64,000 nucleotides of DNA from Bacteroidota bacterium (GTDB lineage Bacteria > Bacteroidota > Bacteroidia > 2-12-FULL-35-15). Where the stretch lies: contig JAOQAE010000002.1 of the NCBI GenBank assembly GCA_025963725.1, positions 248,001 to 312,000 on the forward strand. Reading direction: 5' to 3'. A program made the translations under genes and the position numbers. Under the pieces are notes generated by a model. It had not been told where the DNA came from and did not search any database. It worked only from the letters and a program-made list of their open reading frames with translations. Positions 51,150-59,455 of this stretch are shown in pieces (the stretch's first letter is position 1; each line of letters begins with the position of its first letter).

Positions 51150-51178
51150 GGGAGGTTGGAGGGTTGGAGGGTTGGAGG
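51150..51178 (+). repeat. G-rich tandem repeat, possible G-quadruplex
   Basis: Three to four units of GGTTGGAGG follow each other just after the stop of the oxygenase gene. GG pairs separated by one or two bases could form a two-layer quadruplex in RNA or the plus DNA strand. Confidence 0.55.
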
Positions 51179-51205
51179 AAAGTAACACAATGTAAATGAC
51201 ACAAC

Positions 51206-52390
51206 ATGAAAGCATATTTTTATTTAGCCATTGCATTGCTTGCAGCAGGCTGCTCACAAACTGAAAAGCAGTACGTGGCACGTGTAAAGCTGCAGAAGCT
51301 CAGTGAAGCCGACCTGTACAACTCCGAAATGGTGTACGATGTGATCTTTGATGCGCAGGAGCTGAAGGCCGATTCGCTGAGGAACCAGAGCCGACAGCTG
51401 TTCCTGAAAGGCATCGACCTGTATAAGAACAAGAAGGATGCGGCCGGTGCCGTGAAGCTCTTCAAGCAGTCGATCCTGCTGTTCCCCGACGCAAAGACCT
51501 ATTATGAACTGGGCAATGCGCTGCTTGATATAAAAGGCGGCAGGGAATCGCTGAAGGAAGCCGACCAGGCTTTCGATGTTGCGCTATACCTCAACTTTAA
51601 GCCGGCGTCGATGCTGTATTATAAAACGGCGGTGGTGAAAAGCCTGCTCATGCGCTCGGATCCCGATATGGGTGTGTATTCCGTGGTCAACAAGCTCTCG
51701 GATGCTTTTCAGTCAGGGTTCTCCGATACGGCAGCACTAATGAAGGATGAAGCATTCAGTAATGTGATCCATACGCCCGAGTTCGGGGAGATGATGCTCA
51801 ACCTGAAAACGAAAGAAGTGAAGCAGGATGAAGGAAGCCTGTTCGCCCTCTTCAAAAATTCCTTCCAGGAGTACAAGCAGCCTTTCGCGATCACCTTTGA
51901 TGACCTTGATAAAAATAAACGCCAGTCGATCAGCTACGACTTTGCGCAGTTTGTGCCCGAAATGCAGAATGTAAGCTTCGGCAGGGATGTATCACACGAT
52001 TTTTTCTATGTCGGTAAAATTGCAGAAACACCTGAATATACCGCGGTGATCTATTCCTCGATCAGCTTCTGGGAGCAGGACATGCAGCCCGTGAACACAA
52101 AGCTGGTAACGTATGATAAGAATGGGAAGATCATCGCTTCGAAATTATTTGCCGGGCAGTTCTCCGCCGAAAAAGTGAAAACAGGCAGGATCAGCAACAA
52201 CGAGATCGTGCTGCAGGATTACAGGCGCATTTGGAAATCACCGATCGACGAGGTTTCCTTCGCGGATAACGAGGTGCTGAAATACGAGCTGGTAGCCACC
52301 GCCACCTTTAAGCTCAGCGATGCGGGGCAGATCGTTGAAGTATCCGTGCCGGCCAATTACTCCGATTCAGTAGTGTTCGCAAAAAAATAA
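51206..52390 (+). CDS. TPR-like lipoprotein, paralogue of next gene
   Basis: The 394-residue product has a lipobox LAAGC (Cys16). The region 55-130 holds TPR-like helices (LFLKGIDLYKNKKDAAGAVK, LFKQSILLFPDAKTYYELGN). The C-terminal part is beta-rich and ends with KLVTYDKNGKIIASKLFAGQ and DYRRIWKSPIDEVSFADNEV. The same order is found in the next gene (RLVTYNRKAEIISSQIVALQ and EYKRDWKKPYDKRDFDN), so they are an old duplication. Four bases separate them. No function is known to me; a periplasmic scaffold or sensor is possible. Confidence 0.72.
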   Translation: MKAYFYLAIALLAAGCSQTEKQYVARVKLQKLSEADLYNSEMVYDVIFDAQELKADSLRNQSRQLFLKGIDLYKNKKDAAGAVKLFKQSILLFPDAKTYYELGNALLDIKGGRESLKEADQAFDVALYLNFKPASMLYYKTAVVKSLLMRSDPDMGVYSVVNKLSDAFQSGFSDTAALMKDEAFSNVIHTPEFGEMMLNLKTKEVKQDEGSLFALFKNSFQEYKQPFAITFDDLDKNKRQSISYDFAQFVPEMQNVSFGRDVSHDFFYVGKIAETPEYTAVIYSSISFWEQDMQPVNTKLVTYDKNGKIIASKLFAGQFSAEKVKTGRISNNEIVLQDYRRIWKSPIDEVSFADNEVLKYELVATATFKLSDAGQIVEVSVPANYSDSVVFAKK

Positions 52391-52394
52391 GCTC

Positions 52395-53603
52395 ATGAAA
52401 AAAACACTTCTTTTTAGTATACTTTCAGTTTCCCTTTTGGCCTGCGAGGTAAAGCAGGAAACCGTTTACCGCGATGTGCCAGTGCTGCATGCAAGCTCCA
52501 TTTACCAAGCCGATTCCATTTATTTTTATTCTCAAAAATACGGCGATAACAACAAGGAGCTGGCGCAGTCGTACCTGAAACGCTCAAAGGCAGCGGAAGA
52601 CAACGACCTTGAAATGGCCGTGTATTATTGCAAACGTGCGATCACGCTCAACCCTGTTGCGGAATATTATAAGAACCTTTCAGCGCTGCTGGAAAAGACA
52701 GGAAATTATGATGAGATGTACCGGAGCTGGGTTCCGCTTGTTGAGAAAAGATACATAAAAGATTCTGCGCACCCGGAGGGAGAATATGTATACGTTTTCG
52801 GAAATCCGGATGAAGATGCCTATCACGAATACATGGTAGCATGCATGCTGGCTTATGGACGCCTTTACAGCGAAACCGTTTATGAGGCAAGGGAGCTGGG
52901 GCTCAATGTGAACAGGTTGAAAGAACGCTTCTTTTCCGATAAGCGCATGAAGATCGACATGAGCACGCCGGAAGCGAAGAACATGATGTTGCTCTTTCTC
53001 AGCGATGAAAAACTTGCAGCGTATAACAAGCTGGAAAGCAGCTTTAAAGATATGCTTTCCTCAATTAAAGATGTAAGCCCTGTATTTGAGATCGACAAGG
53101 ACAATGTGCATGAGTTCCGCTACAACGAATTCAACGGAATGGATGAATCGGAGGAGATGGACGGGCCCACTACATCTTACCTCCTGGTGAATTACCTGAA
53201 AGAGAAAAGGGAGCACCCGGACGAATGGTACCGCTATAATTTCAACCATGTGATCGACATCAGCGATTCCGTAAAGGCGGTTATCTATGCGATCGACTCT
53301 TCGGAAAATGCCTGTCCGGTGGAGATGCGCCACATTTACCACCGGCTGGTGACGTACAATCGGAAAGCGGAGATCATCAGCTCACAGATCGTAGCGCTGC
53401 AATCCGGGGAAAAACTGACAACCCTAAGCTACAACATGAATAAATTCACGGTAACGGAGTACAAGCGCGACTGGAAGAAGCCGTATGACAAAAGGGATTT
53501 TGATAATTACATCACCGGTACCGAAAAGCTGAAGGAAAGCTCGTACATGATCCTGCCCGACGGAAGGATCAGGGATTCGGAGGCTGTTGCTTCGGCCTTA
53601 TAA
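52395..53603 (+). CDS. TPR-like lipoprotein, second of paralogous pair
   Basis: The 402-residue product has a lipobox SLLAC (Cys17) and helical repeats in its first half (LAQSYLKRSKAAEDNDLEMA, VYYCKRAITLNPVAEYYKNL). The beta-rich C-terminal half is homologous to the preceding lipoprotein, with a conserved LVTY - R/K - II-S pattern and an E/DY-R/K-R-x-WK-P-D motif. It begins four bases after its paralogue. Its last 35 bases overlap the end of the convergent DUF2306 gene. Function unknown. Confidence 0.72.
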   Translation: MKKTLLFSILSVSLLACEVKQETVYRDVPVLHASSIYQADSIYFYSQKYGDNNKELAQSYLKRSKAAEDNDLEMAVYYCKRAITLNPVAEYYKNLSALLEKTGNYDEMYRSWVPLVEKRYIKDSAHPEGEYVYVFGNPDEDAYHEYMVACMLAYGRLYSETVYEARELGLNVNRLKERFFSDKRMKIDMSTPEAKNMMLLFLSDEKLAAYNKLESSFKDMLSSIKDVSPVFEIDKDNVHEFRYNEFNGMDESEEMDGPTTSYLLVNYLKEKREHPDEWYRYNFNHVIDISDSVKAVIYAIDSSENACPVEMRHIYHRLVTYNRKAEIISSQIVALQSGEKLTTLSYNMNKFTVTEYKRDWKKPYDKRDFDNYITGTEKLKESSYMILPDGRIRDSEAVASAL

Positions 53604-54231
53604 TATCATTGTAGCGGGAAGAATACCGGATCAGCAGCTCCGCGATCACAAGGTTGGGCACCCAGCTTAAATAAGAAACAAGCGTGTACATTTCCTTTGC
53701 ATGCAGATGAATGAAGAAAGGCAGGAGCAGCACGTAGGTACGGAGCGTGATCGCTGACAGCGTAAGCGCATAGCTCCTGTACATAAAGGCGAGATGGGAG
53801 CGGAGCTTGCCCTTCCTGATCTCCCGGTAAGCCATGAATGTAAAATACCACCACAATACCGAGATCGTTCCGAAAGAAACCTTTGCCGCAACTCCACCAT
53901 TCGCATAAATGGCCATTACGAAGCCCGAAGGCGCGCTTACAAACAAAATAAGCGCTACGTATATTTTCCCCAGCACGCGATGCAGCCGCGCATACCGAAG
54001 TATAAATTGCTTTACAAACTGGAAAATGCCAATGAGGAGAACGAACAGGCTGCTGCTGATATGCGTGTAAAAAGCGATCCTCCACACGTTGCTGTGAAGC
54101 ACGCTTTGCTTCGTCAGCAGAAAATCCACATCATAGTCAAATGAGAAATAAGGGACAGTGATCTTCAGCATCAGCATAAAGAAGAAAACCCCGGAGATCA
54201 CAAACAGGCAGGTGAGGAGCTGGCGGATCAT
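53569..54231 (-). CDS. DUF2306-type membrane protein
   Basis: This 220-residue protein has six to seven hydrophobic segments, starting with LLTCLFVISGVFFFMLMLK. It contains HISSSLFVLLIGIFQFVKQF, the basic loop RYARLHRVLGKIYVALI with its His, and GKLRSHLAFMYRSYALTLSA. The two His-containing loops are conserved in DUF2306, a cytochrome-b561-like family, and might bind haem. It starts at the base after the DUF2461 stop, so the two are cotranscribed. Its end overlaps the convergent lipoprotein gene by 35 bases. Confidence 0.8.
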   Translation of the reverse strand: MIRQLLTCLFVISGVFFFMLMLKITVPYFSFDYDVDFLLTKQSVLHSNVWRIAFYTHISSSLFVLLIGIFQFVKQFILRYARLHRVLGKIYVALILFVSAPSGFVMAIYANGGVAAKVSFGTISVLWWYFTFMAYREIRKGKLRSHLAFMYRSYALTLSAITLRTYVLLLPFFIHLHAKEMYTLVSYLSWVPNLVIAELLIRYSSRYNDIIRPKQQPPNP

Positions 54232-54921
54232 TTATACAAGGGAGATCCCGTTTTTATCGGTGGTCAGCACTTCGCTCATCAGGTTAAAGAAAGGCCGCAT
54301 CTTTTTGAAGGTATCGTTCACCTGTTTCATAAACTGCGGGCTCAGCACCTCCTTGTCGCTGAACTTTTTTACAAGCAAAAATTGCTTAAATCGCAGCAGG
54401 TCAATGTTCTCATGGTCGTTGGGATAGCCTTGCGGAGCGCTTTTCAGCTGCTCGCCCTGCAGGCTTCCGAACGTTTCATTAAAGCTTTTGCTTTTAAAGA
54501 CCTTCCTAAATTCGGTTGCATCATACGCGATCTCTTCGCGGATCCGCTTCAGGTCACCCGCTTCCGGGCCCCAGAAACCGCCGGCAACAAAGCTGTTTCC
54601 CGGCTCAATGTGAAAATAATATCCGCCTCTCAGCTTTTTCGTGGCCCTGCTGAAGCTGCCGCTCCAGTTTGTTTTGTAAGGTGTTTTCTCTTTGGAGAAG
54701 CGCGTGTCGCGGTAAATGCGGTGCAGGCTTTTTTTGCCCGATGCGGTTTCAATGGTATCATGCCTGTTCATCTCGAACAGCAATGCATCCGCGAAAGCAG
54801 CCACCGCTTCAAGCTCTTTTAAATACCTGTCTTTATTGGCATTGAACCAGTCGCGATTGTTGTTCTTTTTAACAAGTTTCAGGAATTCGATGGCGGAGGG
54901 TGGAATGATTACAGCTTTCAT
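54232..54921 (-). CDS. DUF2461-family protein
   Basis: This 229-residue soluble protein has the family's marks: AIEFLKLVKKNNNRDWFNAN, RDTRFSKEKTPYKTNWSGSF, GGYYFHIEPGNSFVAGGFW and RFKQFLLVKKFSDKEVL. The biochemical role of DUF2461 is unknown; the pattern of conserved RD-RFSKDK-PYK residues suggests an active site or nucleic acid contact. It is the first gene of a pair with DUF2306. The MITE-like element at 54981 lies upstream. Confidence 0.9.
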   Translation of the reverse strand: MKAVIIPPSAIEFLKLVKKNNNRDWFNANKDRYLKELEAVAAFADALLFEMNRHDTIETASGKKSLHRIYRDTRFSKEKTPYKTNWSGSFSRATKKLRGGYYFHIEPGNSFVAGGFWGPEAGDLKRIREEIAYDATEFRKVFKSKSFNETFGSLQGEQLKSAPQGYPNDHENIDLLRFKQFLLVKKFSDKEVLSPQFMKQVNDTFKKMRPFFNLMSEVLTTDKNGISLV

Positions 54922-54980
54922 AGGGGGAATTTACTATGTAAAATTACTTATAAAAAGCATTATATGGAAGCATTCGTTTG

Positions 54981-55100
54981 ACCACCCCTAACCCCTCCTG
55001 AGAGGAGGGGAATGCATTGTGCAAGCGAGAACATATTGGGAAAGCATAATGGTATAGTATAGCAGGATCAGCTCCCTCCTTGTAGGAGGGCCGGGGTGGT
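54981..55100. repeat. MITE-like element with inverted ends
   Basis: The ends are ACCACCCC (54981-54988) and GGGGTGGT (55093-55100), each followed inward by a CCTCC/GGAGG hairpin (ACCCCTCCTGAGAGGAGGGG; CTCCCTCCTTGTAGGAGGG). The 120-bp unit encodes nothing. A fragment related to one end lies near 33470. Confidence 0.75.
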
Positions 55101-55115
55101 ATCACATCAAAATAA

Positions 55116-55148
55116 AGATCCGCCCTCCCAAACAGGGAAGGCGGATCT
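55116..55148 (-). terminator. Intrinsic terminator of DUF1761 gene
   Basis: AGATCCGCC (55116-55124) pairs with GGCGGATCT (55140-55148). Read on the minus strand the hairpin is followed by TTATTTT, 16 bases after the gene's stop. Confidence 0.82.
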
Positions 55149-55163
55149 CTTCACAAAGTTAAT

Positions 55164-55667
55164 TTAGTTGAACTGGCAGATCACACCACCCATCAGGGTC
55201 ATGCAAACGATCCAGAACCCAACATTGATCGCAATGTATTTGAAGCCTTTTTTCTCAAACATGGCATTTACGCCAAGCACCGGCAATGCGATGAAGAGTC
55301 CGGTCATGAAGCCATGCAATGCGCCATGCTTGAAGGTACGGAAGTTAGTTCCGTATTTTGACATGAAATCATTGAAATAATTGTTCATATCCGACCCCGG
55401 TGTCATAAATCCCGGCTCATTCATAAGCGTAGAGGATACTCCGAACTGGTGGATGGTGATAAATGTAAGCGCAAGCCCTAAGAACAGGCTGAATACGTAC
55501 GTCAGCAAAAAGGTAACCCACATGTGGGCGCTTCTTGTTTCGGGCTCGGATACGCCGGATACTTTCATCCAGGCCATACCAAACACGCTCTTACTGTACC
55601 AGATGGCGCCGATCACCATAGGAATAAAGGCGGCTAATGCAATTACTAAAAAGTTGATTTTTAACAT
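55164..55667 (-). CDS. DUF1761-type membrane protein
   Basis: This 167-residue protein has four membrane segments: the first MLKINFLVIALAAFIPMVIG, then VTFLLTYVFSLFLGLALTFI, GFMTGLFIALPVLGVNAMF, and IAINVGFWIVCMTLMGGVI. IWYSKSVFGMAWMK after helix 1 is the DUF1761 signature. The frame runs up to 55742, but a TATATTTG box at 55689-55696 (minus strand) lies inside that extension, so ATG 55667 is the real start. Function is unknown. It is monocistronic, with a clear terminator. Confidence 0.85.
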   Translation of the reverse strand: MLKINFLVIALAAFIPMVIGAIWYSKSVFGMAWMKVSGVSEPETRSAHMWVTFLLTYVFSLFLGLALTFITIHQFGVSSTLMNEPGFMTPGSDMNNYFNDFMSKYGTNFRTFKHGALHGFMTGLFIALPVLGVNAMFEKKGFKYIAINVGFWIVCMTLMGGVICQFN

Positions 55668-55688
55668 AGTTTGTGGTTTTGGTTCGTT

Positions 55689-55696
55689 CAAATATA
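55689..55696 (-). promoter_or_regulatory. -7 element of DUF1761 gene
   Basis: TATATTTG on the minus strand, 21 bases before the ATG at 55667. It excludes the longer frame. Confidence 0.6.
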
Positions 55697-55776
55697 GAAC
55701 ATTGGAAGCCATATATACAGGAAAAGGACGAATGGTATTCACATAGGGATGTGAATAAATGTCATTTCGGATGTAT

Positions 55777-58470
55777 CTACTTCACCACAAAGCTCTTCAC
55801 GCCATTCAGCTTTTCCCCGCTGATCTTCGCAAAGTACAAGCCCGGAGCAAGCCCGAGTGAAAAGGAATAGCTGAGCTCGCCTTCCAGCGTTTTTGCATAC
55901 ACCCTTCTTCCCATTACATCAACCACTTCCAGCTGCAGCGCTTTATCCGTCATGCCTTTGCCTGACAGGCTGATGCTGAACGATCCGTTGTTCGGTGAAG
56001 GATACAGCTCAATATTTATGTTTGTTTCAGGTATGTCCTTCACATTTACCATTGAGCTAAGGTCGCTTTCCCAGATGCCTCTTCCGAAGGTGGATACATA
56101 AATTTTGTTCAGCGCCGGGTTGAATTCAATATCGGAAACGATCACATTCGGCAATCCCGTATTGCGCGCCACCCAATTGTTGGCTGCGGCATTGAAAATG
56201 TAAACGCCGAGGTCCGTCGCAACCATCAGCTCCCCGCTAACAGGTACGGTCTTCACGGAATTCACCGGCACATTCGGAAGGTTATACGAAATGTTCTGCC
56301 AGGAAGCGCCGCCGTCGGTTGTCCTGTATACCTTTTCCCCCGCAACAAGGCCGGCCAAAGAAATGTATGCGGTATTTGCATCGGTTTGGCTTACATCCAT
56401 GGCAGTGTAATAGATGGAATCCGGCAGGTTGGAGGTGATGTCGGACCAGCTGCCGCCGCCATCCGTAGTGCGGTAAGCGCCGGAAGGCGAGCCGAACTCA
56501 AAACGGATCCTTCTTGCCGCATAGATCACATTCGAATTAGAATTGGCAACAGCAAGCGCCGACAGCTCATTGTCATAAATTCCGTTGGATGGCAAAGGTG
56601 AAAGCGCATACCAGCTGTTGCCGCCGTCGTTGGAGGCGTTTACATTGGTAAGTCCTGCATACAGGGTACCGTAAATATTGTAATCCGCAACAATGGGAGA
56701 TGTCCATTCCCCGCGTTCAAAGTTCACATTCACACCCGGGTCAAACGCGGAGATCCCGCCGTCGGGCGAGAGATAAAAATTGCCGTACTGGCTGGAGCCT
56801 ATCACCACATCGTCATCCACCGGGTCGAGGTAATTATCCATACCATCGCCGCCGAAGATCGTGTTCCAGGAGGAGCCATCGTAATAAAACGTGGCGTTGT
56901 CCTGCGCACCGGCAACAAGCCTTCCTGTGGCATTTCGCGAGCTGGAAAGCCTGTAGAAGGATGTGATGGCCAGCCCGTCGCTGATGTCGGTCCAGGTGGT
57001 TGGCCAGGGGCTTCCGCTGTTGGCAGCCGACCATGTTTGCGTTGAGAAATTATCCGTGCGGTAAATGCCGCCGTCGCTGCAGACAAACAATTCTCCCGTT
57101 ATAGGATGTGGTTCAATGAAATGAATATCGCCGTGAAGCGTTGCACCATAGCTGAGTGTCCAGTGGCTTGCGGGATTGAACGTTACCGCCCCATCGGTGG
57201 ATGCCCAGATGTTTACGCCGCCGGTGTATACAATGTTTTTGTCGGCCGGACTAACATTAAAGCCGAGGTCGTACGTGCCTTGTCCGCCGGGGTTAGAACC
57301 GTCATTGCCTTCGAGCACATTTACGCCGGGATTCAGGAATTGCCAGCTTGTTCCGGCATTGATCGATTTGTAGATCCCGTACATTCCGTCAACGGCATCA
57401 ACCGCAAAGGCATATACATAATTAGGGTCGGAAGGCGCGATCGCGAGCTTGATGCGCTGCACCGATCCTGTGGCCGGGATGCCGGTGCTCAGCATGGTCC
57501 AGCTGGCGCCGAAATTGGTTGATTTGTAAATAGCAGCATAGCCGTAGTTGGAAGCTGCCAGCCAGCCCGATGCCGCATACAGCACATTCGGATTGGCTTT
57601 ATCCTGCACAAGGTCCCAGAAGAGTGTATCGAGCGTATGCGTCCAGCTGCTGCCGCCGTTTGCCGAAGTGTACATGCCGCTTACGCCGCAAGCCACCAGC
57701 TGATTGCTGTTAGCCGGGTTGATCACTACCTTGCGGATGAGCGAAGCATCGCCGTCGGTCAGCTGAAAGCTCAATCCGGTTGGCGTCCAGTTGAGTCCCC
57801 CATCCACCGTTTTATAAACGCCAAGCCCGTAATGCGTGTTGCGCTTTCTTCCATCGATGTTGAGCGCTACATCAATGTATTCAAAGTCGCATACCGAAAT
57901 GTACATAACATTGGTGTTGTTCGGGTCGATGGTAATGTCGCTGATCCGCATGATCGGGAGATTATCGGTAAGTGGAGTCCAGCTGCCGCCATTGTTCGTT
58001 GTTTTCCATACGCCGCCCTGTGCTACGCCAACAAAATAGGTATCGGGATCGGTAGGATGAAAGGCCATGCAGTTAATGCGCCCGATGCCGTTCTGCATAT
58101 AGCCGGTCAGATTGCCGGGCAATGCGAAAGGACCTACCGGCGACCATGCCGCGGAGGAAAAGCGGGCAGAAGGCTCCTGTTGCTTTTGGGCTGCAGCCTT
58201 CACCGCTTCATCAATGTAAACGGAAGGATCGGCAAGCTCGCCATGGCCGTTGGCCTTGAACTGCATGTCGTTTTCCCAACGCTTGTAGTACTTCCAGTGC
58301 CTGGTGGTTTTAAGGTCAACGGAATGTGACCATTCATCAAATTTCTTTTGCATTTCCACGAAGCCAAGGCGCTTGCGGCTGCTGTTTTTCTTGAGGAACT
58401 GCTGCGCATCGGCAGCGTACGCGCTGCAAAGCAGGCAAATGGAAAGCAGGTAGCATTTAAATGAATTCAT
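55777..58470 (-). CDS. Large secreted BNR/VPS10-like repeat protein, T9SS type A
   Basis: The 897 residues begin with a signal peptide (KCYLLSICLLCSAYAADAQ). Many BNR/sortilin-type blades follow, recognised by GGVWKTTNNGGSWTPLTDN, YKSTNFGASWTMLS, YRTTDGGGSWSDIT and YRTTDGGASWQNIS motifs (Asp-box S/T-x-D/N-x-G-x-x-W). Between blades are segments such as NPANSNQLVACGVSGMYTS and DPNNTNVMYISV. The C terminus (IELYPSPNNGSFSISLSG ... GLYFAKISGEK) is a sorting domain. No sialidase arginine triad is evident, so it is more likely a binding or structural surface protein. It is monocistronic. Confidence 0.9.
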   Translation of the reverse strand: MNSFKCYLLSICLLCSAYAADAQQFLKKNSSRKRLGFVEMQKKFDEWSHSVDLKTTRHWKYYKRWENDMQFKANGHGELADPSVYIDEAVKAAAQKQQEPSARFSSAAWSPVGPFALPGNLTGYMQNGIGRINCMAFHPTDPDTYFVGVAQGGVWKTTNNGGSWTPLTDNLPIMRISDITIDPNNTNVMYISVCDFEYIDVALNIDGRKRNTHYGLGVYKTVDGGLNWTPTGLSFQLTDGDASLIRKVVINPANSNQLVACGVSGMYTSANGGSSWTHTLDTLFWDLVQDKANPNVLYAASGWLAASNYGYAAIYKSTNFGASWTMLSTGIPATGSVQRIKLAIAPSDPNYVYAFAVDAVDGMYGIYKSINAGTSWQFLNPGVNVLEGNDGSNPGGQGTYDLGFNVSPADKNIVYTGGVNIWASTDGAVTFNPASHWTLSYGATLHGDIHFIEPHPITGELFVCSDGGIYRTDNFSTQTWSAANSGSPWPTTWTDISDGLAITSFYRLSSSRNATGRLVAGAQDNATFYYDGSSWNTIFGGDGMDNYLDPVDDDVVIGSSQYGNFYLSPDGGISAFDPGVNVNFERGEWTSPIVADYNIYGTLYAGLTNVNASNDGGNSWYALSPLPSNGIYDNELSALAVANSNSNVIYAARRIRFEFGSPSGAYRTTDGGGSWSDITSNLPDSIYYTAMDVSQTDANTAYISLAGLVAGEKVYRTTDGGASWQNISYNLPNVPVNSVKTVPVSGELMVATDLGVYIFNAAANNWVARNTGLPNVIVSDIEFNPALNKIYVSTFGRGIWESDLSSMVNVKDIPETNINIELYPSPNNGSFSISLSGKGMTDKALQLEVVDVMGRRVYAKTLEGELSYSFSLGLAPGLYFAKISGEKLNGVKSFVVK

Positions 58471-58604
58471 AGCAGGGCTTTGATGTGTTCTGTAGGTAAA
58501 TATACAAAATACCGGCGGAAGAAGAGCGCCCAGCTTTTAAGCGGAGCCTTTGTTGAGGGCATTAAATTTTATATCTTTAACGAAGAATTTCAAACTCAAA
58601 AAAA

Positions 58605-59024
58605 ATGAACCTCCCATCCATATTAATGCTCGAGCCGGACGATGCCGACCGTTTTATCACGAAGGTCTTTTTTGAAGAGCATCAGTTTGAAGCCGACCTG
58701 CATTTTACAGCCAGCAGCAGCGAGTTCTTCTCTTTCCTCGAAAATAGCAAGGCGGCAGGAGCAGGCACTCCCGACCTGATCCTGCTGAACATGCATGCGG
58801 TTCCCCTGAATGCTGCCGCGATTCTTAAATCGCTGAAGGCGGATGCTGATCTGTGCCATATTCCGGTGGTGATCCTGAGCGGAACCAAAGATCCGAAAAT
58901 GATCCGCGAATGCTATACGCTCGGTGCAAGCTCATTTATTCAGAAGCCGGACACCGAAGCGGAAACCAATAAGAAGATCCTGAGCTTTATTAAGTATTGG
59001 TTTGAAACGGTGGATTTAGCGTAA
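58605..59024 (+). CDS. Stand-alone receiver protein lacking the phospho-acceptor Asp
   Basis: This 139-residue CheY-like domain has no output domain. Acidic residues of the first loop are kept (Asp12, Asp13 in LEPDDADRF), as are Ser92/Thr94 (LSGTKD) and Lys114 (FIQKPD), but the phospho-acceptor is Asn62 (LILLNMHAVP). It can therefore not be phosphorylated in the normal way. The partner on the other side of the STAND gene (62756) retains Asp63. A near -7 box, TATCTTTA, is just upstream (58572-58579). A hairpin (TTCTTTTC/GAAAAGAA, 59026-59049) follows the stop. Confidence 0.85.
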   Translation: MNLPSILMLEPDDADRFITKVFFEEHQFEADLHFTASSSEFFSFLENSKAAGAGTPDLILLNMHAVPLNAAAILKSLKADADLCHIPVVILSGTKDPKMIRECYTLGASSFIQKPDTEAETNKKILSFIKYWFETVDLA

Positions 59025-59455
59025 ATTCTTTTCTCGCAGGCGAAAAGAAACACCGTAGCAAATAGATTGATAAAGGTGGTGCTTGTACTAATGGAATTTA
59101 GTTTGGAATTAAGGGAAGATGAAAGTCTTATAGCTGGGCATTCTGTAATTTATTCATATACAAGAATATACTATTTAACATAATATTAATTATAAGACTA
59201 TTATAGAATATAACGCTTTGACTATCAAAACCTTAACTAAATACCTGCACAACAAAACAACTATTTTTTTACAACCTAGACCTTTGGTCTCCAATAAATT
59301 AAAGAACGTAACTTAACCCACTAATTGCGATAACTCTGTGTAAGTGAAACAAATTTGAGTTAAATTTTGATACGAACGGCTTGAAAATTCCCCAAATTAT
59401 TAACACGTTATGATTTTTCTGTAATTTAGAGATCATTTAGGCCTAATCCTTCTCC
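59025..59455. other. AT-rich gap before the STAND gene
   Basis: After a perfect 8-bp hairpin (59026-59033 with 59042-59049, loop TCGCAGGC) I see no gene, no RNA gene and no convincing promoter. The sequence is much richer in A and T than other gaps, and this composition continues into the STAND gene. Confidence 0.5.
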
